DNA of 61,241 nucleotides, from positions 1 to 61,241 of the forward strand of contig NZ_JAJBUX010000118.1 in the NCBI RefSeq assembly GCF_020860125.1. Direction: 5' to 3'. The position numbers and the translations under genes are program-made. Positions within the stretch are counted from its first letter, which is position 1, and each line of letters opens with the position of its first letter. The notes below the pieces were generated by a model. That model was given only the letters and a program-made list of their open reading frames with translations, was not told where the DNA came from and ran no database searches. This DNA is from Cloacibacillus sp. (GTDB taxonomy: Bacteria; Synergistota; Synergistia; Synergistales; Synergistaceae). Of the stretch, positions 16,807 to 26,000 are shown piece after piece.

Positions 16807-19470
16807 CTAGATCAATTCCCCGTGCCGCCTGATGTACAGCCGTTTTATAAAACTGACCAGCAGCATATAGAGAAGGACGACCGGCAGCAGAAAGCCGAAA
16901 TATTCAAGCGGCAGCCGCGTCAAGCCCAGCGGATGCGCGAGCGGCGTCATCGTCAGACCGGTGAATACGACTATCCCCAGCAGCGTGATCAGCAGGACCG
17001 GGCCCGAGGCCCGGCTTTGCAGGAAGGGGATCTTTTTCGTGCGCAGCATATGAAGGATCAGCACCTGCGTCCACATGGATTCCAGGAACCACCCCGTCTG
17101 GAAGAGCGCCGCGTAGCGCAGCCTCAGCTCCGGGTCAGCGAGCTGCGTGTAGAGCAGGCCGCCGCACAGCCGCGGGCAGAGGATGAAGTAGAGGAAGAGG
17201 AATGTCATGATGTCGAAAATCGAACTGATCGGCCCGAAGGAGAGCATGAAGCCGCTCAGCGTCTTTCCCGACCACTCGCGGGGGGCCTCCGTATCCTCGG
17301 CGTCGACGCTGTCCCACGGCAGGACGATGCAGAGCGTATCGTAAAGCAGGTTCAAAAGCAGCAGCTGGATCGCCGTCATCGGGAAGAAGGGAAGCGCCAC
17401 GCTGGCGCAGACGACGGAGAGGATATTGCCGAAGTTGGAGCTCGCCGTGATTTTGATGTATTTGAGCATATTGACGAAGGTCCGGCGTCCCTCCATGATG
17501 CCCTGTCCGAGAATGTTGAGCTCTTTTTCGAGCAGGATAACGTCGGCGGCCTCCTTCGCCGCGTCCACGGCGGTGTCCACCGATATCCCCACGTCGGCCT
17601 CGTTGAGGGCGGGGATATCGTTCATGCCGTCGCCTAAGAAGCCGGTCGTATGGCCGTTATCCCGCAGCGCCGACAGCAGACTGACCTTTTGTCCCGGCGT
17701 CAGTTCGGCGAAGATATCAGTTACTTTCACCGCCGCGCGCAGCTCTTCATCCGAGAGGCCGCCGATCTGCGCGCCCGTCAGCAGGGCCGCAGCGGGCAGA
17801 CCCACGCGGCGGCAGATGGAGAGGGCGGTCTGCGAATTATCGCCGGTCATGACCTTCGGGGTCACGCGCAGCCGTTTGAGATCCTCTACGGACTGGGCCG
17901 CGGAGCGCTTAGGCGCGTCGAAAAAGACGAGGTAGCCCACGAGGGTCATATCATTTTCGTCGGCGGGAGAGAGCGTCTCCTGAGCGCCGAGCTCCTTTTT
18001 CGCCACGGCGATCACCTTCATGCCCTCTTCCAACATCTCGTCCACAATAGCGGAGACGCTGCCCTCCTCGTTTTCCCCTATGGGTATGGCCTCACCCCGG
18101 TATTCGGCGAAGCGGCAGCGTGAAAATACCCGCCGGATGTCGCCCTTCACAATCAGCAGGTGGCTGTTCTCCGACGTCCTTACCAGTGTACTGACGAATT
18201 TGCGCTCGTAGTCAAACGGTATTTCGTCAGTTTTACGGCAGAGTTTGGCAAGCTCTGCAAGGCGTCCGCCCCTGTCGGGCATTGTCCGGCAGGCCAGTAT
18301 CGCGCTGTCGATGGGATTGGAGAGGCCGGAATGATGAAAACTGTTCAGATAGGCCAGCTCCAATGCCTCTGGGCTTTCGTTGCCGAGGATATCAAGATAG
18401 TATTCCAGCAGGATGCTTTCCTGCGTCAGCGTGCCTGTCTTGTCGATGCAGAGAACGTCCATGCTTCCCAAGACCTGCATGGCGTCGATGTTTTTAACGA
18501 TGGCCCGCTTCCGCGACATGGAGAGGCTGCCCCTCGCGAGGCAGGCGTTGATCACCAGCGGCAGCATCTCCGGCGTCAGCCCGACGGCGACGGAGAGGGC
18601 GAAGGCGAAGGATTCCAGCCAGCTGCCGCGCGCGACGCCTGAGACCAGAAATACGGCGGGGACCAAAACGGCCATAAAGCGTATCAGCACCCAGGCGACG
18701 GAATTTTCTCCCTTTTGGAAGGCGTCGGAATTCTTGGAGTCAGGTCTGACGAAATTTCCGTAGAGTGTTTCCCGCCCTACCGCGATAACGACGCCCTCGC
18801 CCCTTCCGCTGATCACGGAGGAGGCCATGAAGGCGAGGTTCTTCAATCTTGTGAAGGGCGTCCGTTCGGCGTCGATACAGGGTGCGCTGTCTTTTTCGAG
18901 GATCGCGCTCTCTCCGGTGATGGCGGCCTGCGAGACAAAGAGGTCCATAGTCTTTATCAGCCGCAGATCGGCCGGTATCCGACCGCCGGCGGAGAGCATC
19001 ACCAGGTCTCCCACCACCAGTCTTTCCGCGGGGATATCCACGAGGATTCCGCCGCGTTTGACGGTGACGTTTGCGTGGATGAGGCGGTCCAGACGGTCAG
19101 AGGCCCTCTTGGCCCTCGTCTCCTGAACGAGGCGGATGGCGCCGCTGACGAGGATCATGACGCAGATTATCAGAGACGTCGTGATGTTTCTTGTAAAATT
19201 AGAGGCCAGCAGCACATCGGTGACGAGAGAGATCACCGCCAGCGTGAAGAGGATCATCGTGAAGGGATCGACGAAGGCCCGCCGCAGCCGGTGCGGAAAG
19301 GTATCGTTTTTTCTGCTGGAGAGCCTGTTTTCGCCATATTTCGCGCGCATCGCCTCTACCCGCTCCTGCGGCAGTCCCGCGGGCGTCGTCGGTATGGCGC
19401 GGAAAATCTCCTCCGCGCCGCAGCCGGCGTATCTTTTCATGCGGGAGTCGGAAAGCATTTTCTTTGGCAA
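16807..19470 (-). CDS. mgtA: Magnesium-translocating P-type ATPase MgtA (copy 2)
   Basis: An 887-residue P3B-type ATPase, clearly related to but divergent from the copy at 13019. It shows ITGESA, the phosphorylation site CIDKTGTLTQES and hinge GDGMNDIPALNEADVG, followed by SVDTAVDAAKEA. The TTG start at 19470 is supported by AAAGGAG eight bases ahead; the first ATG (19458) is too far from it. It is the first ATPase gene of the - strand block and is followed at 18 bases by the winged-helix gene. Two Mg2+ importers in one block may differ in affinity or in when they are expressed. Confidence 0.93.
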   Translation of the reverse strand: MPKKMLSDSRMKRYAGCGAEEIFRAIPTTPAGLPQERVEAMRAKYGENRLSSRKNDTFPHRLRRAFVDPFTMILFTLAVISLVTDVLLASNFTRNITTSLIICVMILVSGAIRLVQETRAKRASDRLDRLIHANVTVKRGGILVDIPAERLVVGDLVMLSAGGRIPADLRLIKTMDLFVSQAAITGESAILEKDSAPCIDAERTPFTRLKNLAFMASSVISGRGEGVVIAVGRETLYGNFVRPDSKNSDAFQKGENSVAWVLIRFMAVLVPAVFLVSGVARGSWLESFAFALSVAVGLTPEMLPLVINACLARGSLSMSRKRAIVKNIDAMQVLGSMDVLCIDKTGTLTQESILLEYYLDILGNESPEALELAYLNSFHHSGLSNPIDSAILACRTMPDRGGRLAELAKLCRKTDEIPFDYERKFVSTLVRTSENSHLLIVKGDIRRVFSRCRFAEYRGEAIPIGENEEGSVSAIVDEMLEEGMKVIAVAKKELGAQETLSPADENDMTLVGYLVFFDAPKRSAAQSVEDLKRLRVTPKVMTGDNSQTALSICRRVGLPAAALLTGAQIGGLSDEELRAAVKVTDIFAELTPGQKVSLLSALRDNGHTTGFLGDGMNDIPALNEADVGISVDTAVDAAKEAADVILLEKELNILGQGIMEGRRTFVNMLKYIKITASSNFGNILSVVCASVALPFFPMTAIQLLLLNLLYDTLCIVLPWDSVDAEDTEAPREWSGKTLSGFMLSFGPISSIFDIMTFLFLYFILCPRLCGGLLYTQLADPELRLRYAALFQTGWFLESMWTQVLILHMLRTKKIPFLQSRASGPVLLITLLGIVVFTGLTMTPLAHPLGLTRLPLEYFGFLLPVVLLYMLLVSFIKRLYIRRHGELI

Positions 19471-19823
19471 AAGGGTCTCTCCTTTTTATGAAATAGCCGT
19501 GACCCGACCGGTCAATAATAACCAGTAATAATTTATAGTTCAACCGTATATTAAAAGAATAAATAAAAGGTAAGCCGGAGTCGTTGCCGCCGCGCGGCGC
19601 GCATAGAACCCCGCGTGAGGGAGCAGACGGCAAATCCGCAGCCTGTACGCTGCAGTTTTGTTTTTATTTTTGACCTTTGATTGAATGATTTGGATGGTTT
19701 CGGCCCACGGCACCGGTTCAGCGGTTTTATATCTGTGTGAAAACCCTGAACCTGTGCTTGCCAAAACGCCCTTAGGCGTATATGTGAAACATTTTTGTTA
19801 CCGTGGTGCTTTGGTTGAACTGA
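19471..19823. other. Intergenic region upstream of the second MgtA gene
   Basis: No supported gene and no M-box. The segment 19500-19560 is AT-rich and may hold the ATPase promoter on the - strand. An open - strand frame at 19540-19764 has no ribosome site and a disordered composition, so I do not call it. Confidence 0.4.
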
Positions 19824-19946
19824 CTATCTTGCCTTGAATACGATATGCTCTACGGGGACGCCGTCTTTTAGCTCGGCCGCCGTGAAGCTTCCTTCGGGCG
19901 ACATCCAGTAGGCTACGCCGCCGATATAAACGAGTTTATTGCTCAT
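19824..19946 (-). CDS. 40-residue hypothetical protein
   Basis: A short frame (MSNKLVYIGG at the start, IVFKAR at the end) with a near-perfect TAGGAGGTG six bases before its ATG and a stop codon after 40 sense codons. Composition is ordinary for a soluble beta-rich miniprotein (GVAYWMSPEG in the middle). It is a stand-alone unit upstream of the second MgtA gene on the same strand. I do not recognise the family. The strong ribosome site is the main evidence that it is real. Confidence 0.6.
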   Translation of the reverse strand: MSNKLVYIGGVAYWMSPEGSFTAAELKDGVPVEHIVFKAR

Positions 19947-20162
19947 TCATCCACCTCCTAAAAAATATTTATGGAAGTCATCCTTCCATATGTGGACATT
20001 CTACAGGTTTTTTAGAAATTGTCAAACGTTTGGTGTGCAGCAAAAGTGATAATTTACATATATGTAACCATGAAGTCTCTTTCACGAAGGCTTTTCGCCC
20101 CCGCCCGTTCTGGCGAAGGCGGCCACCCCCGCGTAAAAGGAATGGCCGCGTGATGCCGTTCT

Positions 20163-20609
20163 TTAGTCTTCCGCGCCGCAGAATGTTTCAAGCTCGTGAT
20201 TTTTGTATATTCCCGCTTCGCGTTTTTCCGTCGCGTTGGTGCTGCGGAAGGTACCGTCGACGATGTTCTTATAGCCCTTTTTGCGGACTATCCCCTTGAT
20301 ATATTCGAGGTTCGGGCAGCGGTCGTGGTGGTAATTGTCGGTGACCATGCAGGAGGAGAGGTGTACGGCGACCTCGTCCTTTTTGACGTCGGTCTGGCGC
20401 GCAAGTTTGTTTGAGAAGTGCTCAAGTTTCGAGGCGATGCTGCCGCCGCAGCATCCGCCGCAGGTAAAGGCGATGTAGCGCGTTCCGTGGGGGTAGCCGC
20501 AGTCTTTGAAGAAGCCCTCCCGGTCGTAGAAGCACTTTGTGCAGGCGAAACCGCTGCATCTCAGCCTTGCGATGTCACACTGGATGATGATGACGAATTT
20601 GATGCCCAT
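20163..20609 (-). CDS. CGGC domain protein
   Basis: A 148-residue cysteine-rich protein with the family hallmark FTCGGCCGGS near residue 50, an N-terminal IIIQCDIARLRCSGFACTKCF cluster (about residues 8-28) and a conserved VHLSSCMVTDNYHHDRCPNL segment. The many spaced cysteines suggest metal binding. CGGC proteins are common in anaerobes, with no firm biochemical role. GGAGGGG before the ATG supports the start. Confidence 0.88.
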   Translation of the reverse strand: MGIKFVIIIQCDIARLRCSGFACTKCFYDREGFFKDCGYPHGTRYIAFTCGGCCGGSIASKLEHFSNKLARQTDVKKDEVAVHLSSCMVTDNYHHDRCPNLEYIKGIVRKKGYKNIVDGTFRSTNATEKREAGIYKNHELETFCGAED

Positions 20610-20690
20610 ATAGATCCCCTCCGTTGTAAAATGTTGGATTTTACCGTCCCTACACCTGTGATTATACTATCGGCGCGCGGTTTTTCTCAA

Positions 20691-20736
20691 GCGGCGGCAG
20701 CGGCATAAAGCCTCTCTCCCGCCTCTCTGCCGCCGC
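20691..20736 (-). repeat. Inverted repeat between PBP1C and CGGC genes
   Basis: GCGGCGGCAG at 20691-20700 pairs with CTGCCGCCGC at 20727-20736. It lies just beyond the PBP1C stop codon on the - strand. No T-run is adjacent, so termination here is only possible. Confidence 0.4.
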
Positions 20737-20756
20737 AAACGCCATTTTTAGAGAGG

Positions 20757-23069
20757 TCAGCGGTTTTCTTCCAGCAGCGGCAGTTCCTCCGTTCCGTCGT
20801 CGGCCCGATTTTTTACCGTGATCTCTATCTCATCCGCCGCGCCGTATTCGTCCGCGGCGGCGATTTTATGGACGCCCTCGCGCATCTTCCACGCGATGGG
20901 TGCTCCCTCGCCGCTGTCGCCGGCCAGCTCGCCGTCGACGAACCAGTAGACGGGGCCTCTGCCGCCTTTGGATGAGAGGATAAGTTTATTATTCTCCGCG
21001 CCGACCGCGTAGACAGCGCCGCCCTTCGGCGAGGTGATAGTCAGTGGCTGTTCAGCCTCCCTGTTACCGCGTCCGGCGAAGAACCCCTCCAGTTCAGGCG
21101 GCCATTTTATCGAAATTTCCCCATCTTTCATCGTGTGAAGGAGGCAGGGCGCGGCGTCCGATACGCCCTCGATGAAGAGGTCGCGGCGTATCTGAGGGCA
21201 CCACTGGTTTCTCGGCGCGCCGGAGAGTGCGCAGAGCTCCTTTCTCACAACGGAGGGCGGCAGTGTGAACCATGGATCGTCCTTTTTCGTGAGCTTCAGC
21301 ATTATTCTGACGGCGGAGGGGGCGGCGGCTTTGAGTCCGACGAGGCCGCGGTGCGGTCTGCCGCCGGGATCGCCGAACCAGACGACGAGGGTCCATTTCC
21401 TTGTGACGGCGGCGGTCCAGGCGTCGCGCAGGCCGTACGAGGTGCCGGTCTTGAAGGCGACGGTTTTGCCGTCCGCCCCCGCCTCGCCGTAGAGCGGCAG
21501 GTTGCGCCGCGTATCTTTGAGGATGTCGAGCGTGAGCGCGGCGGCCTCCGCGGAGATGACCCTGGTTCCGGCTGACAGACCAGCCCTCTCGTTCCAGACG
21601 AGGGGGCTGTCGAGGCCGCCCGCGGCGAGCGTGCGGTAGGCGCGCGCCAGTTCGAGCGGCGATACCTCGCAGCCGCCGAGCGCGAGGCTGTCGCCGTACC
21701 ATTCCGCCTCGCGCGTCAGCTGTGAGAAGCCGAGGCGGCGGAAGAGGCCGAGGACGTTTTCCGCGCCGGCGGCACGGAGGATGCGCACGGCGGGGATGTT
21801 AAGGGAATCGGCAAGCGCCGTCCGCGCCGACACGGGGCCGCGGAATAGGCGGTCGAAGTTGCGCGTCCCGCCGCCCGAAGGCTGCTGCGGCGTGTCGGCG
21901 AGCATCGTCGCCGGTATCGCGCGCCCCGATTCAAAGGCGAGCGCGTAGACGAACGGTTTCAGCGTGGAGCCGGGCGAGCGCGGCGATAGGGCGCAGTCCA
22001 CCCAGGAGGCGCCGCTGCCGGTGCCTTCGCGCGCGTTGCCGACGTAGCCGCGTACCTTTCCGGTTTCATTCTCCACGAGCACCGCCGCCGCGGTCACTCC
22101 CGGCTCCATATTGCCCAGCGCCGCCGTCAGCTCGCCGGTGAGCAGCCGCTGCATGGCGCTGTCAAGTGTGGAGCGGAAACGTCCGTAGCCGTCGCGGGCC
22201 TCCGCTGCGCCTCCGTAACGCGCGGCGGCCTCCGCCGCCTGTATGCGGGCTGAGGATATCGCCCGGCGTTTTGTGGGCAGCGGTTCGGCCTTCGCGCGCC
22301 GCGCCTCCTGCGGCGTGGCGACGCCGCGGCTTTCGAGGGTGTCGATGAGCCGGTTTCGCAGCGCGAGCGCCCGTTCGGGATGGCGGTCGGGGCGGTAGTA
22401 GGCAGGGCCTCGCAGAAGCCCCGCGAGCAGCGCCGCCTCGGCGAGCGAGAGCTCTTTCACCGGTTTCCCGAACCATGAGCGCGCGGCGGCCTCCACCCCG
22501 CGCGTATTGCCGCCGAAGGGCACGCTGTTGAGGTAGGTCTCAAGTATTTCGTCTTTGTCCATGAAGAATTCCAGCGCCGCTCCCTGGGAGAATTCAACGG
22601 CCTTTGCCCAGGGGGTGCGCGGGCGGTCTACGGCGAGGCGCACGACCTGGCTTGTTATCGTGGAGGCGCCCGAGACGACGCGTCCGCCGGTGAAATTCTG
22701 CCACGCGGCGCGCGCGATCGCGATGGTATCGATGCCGCCGTGAAGGTAGAAACGGCGGTCTTCCAGCGCTATGGCCGCCGCCGGCATCCAGCGCCCCATG
22801 TCCGCCAGAGGGACCGGTAGCCGCCATTCCCCCGCCGCGGAAAGAGTGCCGCGCAGGGGGCGTCCCTCCCTGTCCGTCACGACGAGCGAGGCCGGGCGGT
22901 TCAGTATCGCGCCGAGCGGGAATGTGACGACGAGCGCCGCCTTCGCGAGAAGCAGGAACAGCAGTAGGACGAGGGCCGCCCTCTGCGGCAGCCCCCTTTT
23001 GCTGAAGCGTCTCCGTGCCGCCGCAAGCGCATCGCTCACGGCGGCGGGAAAATTTCTATTTAGCGGCAT
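20757..23069 (-). CDS. pbpC: Penicillin-binding protein 1C
   Basis: 770 residues with one N-terminal transmembrane helix (about 30-55). A GT51 glycosyltransferase domain follows, with catalytic Glu in IALEDRRFYLHGGID, GASTITSQVVR and RGVEAAARSWFG. The transpeptidase domain has SPGSTLKPFVYA (active Ser), the SxN motif in ADSLNIPAVR and FKTGTSYG. The C-terminal BiPBP-like beta domain is typical of PBP1C. The start overlaps the end of the alpha-2-macroglobulin gene by 14 bases. The same pair exists in E. coli (pbpC-yfhM), where both act at the periplasmic cell envelope. Confidence 0.95.
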   Translation of the reverse strand: MPLNRNFPAAVSDALAAARRRFSKRGLPQRAALVLLLFLLLAKAALVVTFPLGAILNRPASLVVTDREGRPLRGTLSAAGEWRLPVPLADMGRWMPAAAIALEDRRFYLHGGIDTIAIARAAWQNFTGGRVVSGASTITSQVVRLAVDRPRTPWAKAVEFSQGAALEFFMDKDEILETYLNSVPFGGNTRGVEAAARSWFGKPVKELSLAEAALLAGLLRGPAYYRPDRHPERALALRNRLIDTLESRGVATPQEARRAKAEPLPTKRRAISSARIQAAEAAARYGGAAEARDGYGRFRSTLDSAMQRLLTGELTAALGNMEPGVTAAAVLVENETGKVRGYVGNAREGTGSGASWVDCALSPRSPGSTLKPFVYALAFESGRAIPATMLADTPQQPSGGGTRNFDRLFRGPVSARTALADSLNIPAVRILRAAGAENVLGLFRRLGFSQLTREAEWYGDSLALGGCEVSPLELARAYRTLAAGGLDSPLVWNERAGLSAGTRVISAEAAALTLDILKDTRRNLPLYGEAGADGKTVAFKTGTSYGLRDAWTAAVTRKWTLVVWFGDPGGRPHRGLVGLKAAAPSAVRIMLKLTKKDDPWFTLPPSVVRKELCALSGAPRNQWCPQIRRDLFIEGVSDAAPCLLHTMKDGEISIKWPPELEGFFAGRGNREAEQPLTITSPKGGAVYAVGAENNKLILSSKGGRGPVYWFVDGELAGDSGEGAPIAWKMREGVHKIAAADEYGAADEIEITVKNRADDGTEELPLLEENR

Positions 23070-26000
23070 TTACCGCCTTTGCCGTCCCCTGCCGCGAATC
23101 AGCGGCGGCGCCGACGGTGATCGTCCCGCCGCCGCTGATGCTTGAGATTCCGGGGTCGTACATACATTCGGCGTATATCTGCGGCGAGGCGAAGGCGCCC
23201 TCCGTCACGGCGCGCAGCGAGTAGTGCCATTTGAGCGGCTTGCGCAGCTCCTCGATGAAGAGTATGAGCCGGTCGTCGCGTATCTCGGCGCGCACGCCCT
23301 CCGCGTTTTCCTCGCCGGTTCCCGTGAGGCGCGGGTTTTCGATCTCAAAGCCCGCGGGCAGCGGCATGACGGCGACGACTCCCCGCAGGCTGCCGGCCTT
23401 CGGCGTCACCGTTACGGCGGCGGTCAAGGCCTGGCCGCGCGCAGCCCTCCCGGAGATTATCTTTCCCTGCCTGTCGGCGATACGCTGTCGTATCTCGATG
23501 CCGTCGTCACGCGGCGGCACCGCGCCGGAGGGGATGTAGGAGAGGTTCCACGCCGAGTAGAGGCGCGCCTGGCCGCTGTTTACCGCTTTGTAGCCTCCGA
23601 GGCCGCCGGCGGTGACGCTTCTGTTGTTTTCACTCACCGTGCCGACGGTCTTCGCGCCGGGTTCCTTTATCAGTTTCCCCGAGATCGCCCCGCCGCGCGG
23701 CTGCGCGGAGAACCAGCGTCCGAGGGCGAGCATTGAGAAGCCGCCTTCCTGCGTGCTGCAGAGTCCGCGCTCTTTAAGCTCCTTCATCAGTCCGGCGGCG
23801 GAGGCCGCCGCCCCTGCTCCCGCCGGGTCTATATATGTCGCGGCGAGCAGCGACAGCGCGCCGTCGCGGAGGTTAGAATCGTAGTTTACGTTTTTGCCTG
23901 GTATCTCTTTCAACGGCGCGCCTCTGTGTCCGGTTATCTTTTCCGCCTCTTTCTTATCTCCCGCCGCGGCGTAGGCGCAGGCGAGCAGAAGCCGTCCCGA
24001 GGGTTCCATTTCGCCTGTCTTGTCGCGCAGGCTCTCCATCCAGCCAAGCGGCGGTTCGCCGGCGAGGGTAAGGACGAAGGAGGCGTAAGCCCTGCGCATC
24101 AGAGTCTCGCGCCAGGCCGCGTCGCCGTCGCTGTCCGGCATGACCGGCAGCAGCGCGCGCGCGTAGTCGACGGCGGCTTTAAGGGCGTCGGGCGAGACTT
24201 TATTGCCCAGGCGTTTCGCTTCAAGCAGGAAGTGGGCGCCGTAGAGGCTTTCCCACGGCTGCGACCAGGACTCGCCGCTCCAACGCGGGAAGCCGCCGTC
24301 GTAGCTCTGCATACTTTCGATTTTATCTATACGGCGCGCCAGAGCGCCTCTGTCCGCGAGGGCCGGGTCGGTATATTTGACGAGCTCCGGCTGCACGAGC
24401 AGCGGCCAGGCGGCGGAGACGGTCTGCTCAAAGCAGCCGTAGGGATAGGTGACGAGGAAGTCCGCGAGGGCCGAGAGCGAAATTTGCGGCATCGCCGAGA
24501 GCATTACAAGGGCCTGTGCGAAATTCCTCCCTTTGCCATCTCCTGAGAGGCTGAAGGATAGCGTCTTTCCCGGCTCGATCACCGCCGAGCCGCTCTCCGT
24601 AATGCGCGGCGCGGCGGGACGCACGGGGAGCTCGACGGTGTCTTCGATCACGCCGCCCTGCCATTCCGTCCGGTATGTCATTAGGGCGGTGCCGATGCCC
24701 TTCGCCTCATAACGGAGGGGCAGGGTCACGGAGCCGCCTCCCTTTATGGTTACCGTTCGGCTTTCATTAGCGCCGCTTTGCATCGCCAGTTCGGCGGGGG
24801 ACTTTTTGCCCTCTGCCGAGAATTTGACGGTAAGCTCCCGCTCCGTCATATTGAAGAGCTGTACGTTTGCCGTAAACTTATCGCCGGGGGCGGCGAAGCG
24901 CGGCAGCACGATCTCCGCCGTTACGTCGCGGCCTATCTGCGTCGTCGTTTCCGCGCCGCCGGAGGCCGAAGCGGTGGCGGCAACGGCCATTATACGCGCC
25001 TTTCCGGAGAATTCAGGAATGTCGAATTCAACTTCGCATCTGCCGCCGGAGTCTGAGCGGCCCCTCTTTACCAGAGATAGCATTTTGAAGCGGCGCGCCT
25101 GTACGGGGCTGAGGCTGGACTTCATCGCCATGCCGTCCTCCATGCCGCCGCCCCCCGCTGTCAGAAGCGGCGTGGATGATTTTTCCGGCGTGATGAGCGC
25201 GCCGTAGAGGTCGTAGGTCTCCATCCCCGGCATCCTGCGGGCGGTGAAAAATTTCCAGGGGTCGGGCGTCGTGTACCCCGTCAGGCCGAGGACGGTTTCG
25301 TCGACGAGCATCACCGTGACGTCGGCGGCCGTACCCTTGCCGGAGCCGTCCTTCACCGTGAGGGTTATTTTATTTTTGCCCGGCTCCAGCTTCGGAACCC
25401 TGGCGATCTCCACCTTGAGACGGCTGGCGCCGTTGTCGGTCATCAGCGGCGCGATGCCGAAGGCGCGCGCCGGCGAACCGTCCTTTTGCGCGGGGCGCAC
25501 GACCTGCGCCGTTATCCAGGCGTTGGGGCGCATATCCTCCGTCACTTTGAGGGAGAACTCCGTCTCGGCGCCGCGTGTTCCGCGCGTTTCGTTCCAGACG
25601 ACCTCGGTAGTCTCCGCGTCAACAAGCAGCGAACCCGCAAAGGGGGCTTTCACCTTTACCTTCGCCGTCTCTCCCATTTTATATATCCGTTTATCTGTCG
25701 TGACCTCCGCCATGTCGGGGAAGGAGGAACTCTCGCCCTCGTCCGCGCCGTAGGCGTAGATCACCGCCGAGGCGCGCGATTTTCCGTCCGCCGTCTCGAC
25801 GCGCAGAAGATATTCTCCGGCCTCCTTAAGTTCCGCCTGTGCGGAACCGACGCCGCCGGAAAGTTGTATCAGCCCCTCGCCGCGCGGTATCAGCTGTTCC
25901 TGGATCTCCCTCGTTATCCGTCCGCTGCTCTCAAATACCACGGCCTGACGCGCGCGGCGGAATAGAGAATATTTCATCTCTTTGACGCTGGCGGCTTTGC

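Noticed and set aside
19540..19764. 74-codon - strand frame upstream of the second MgtA gene
   Set aside because: No ribosome site and no conserved pattern; likely chance.
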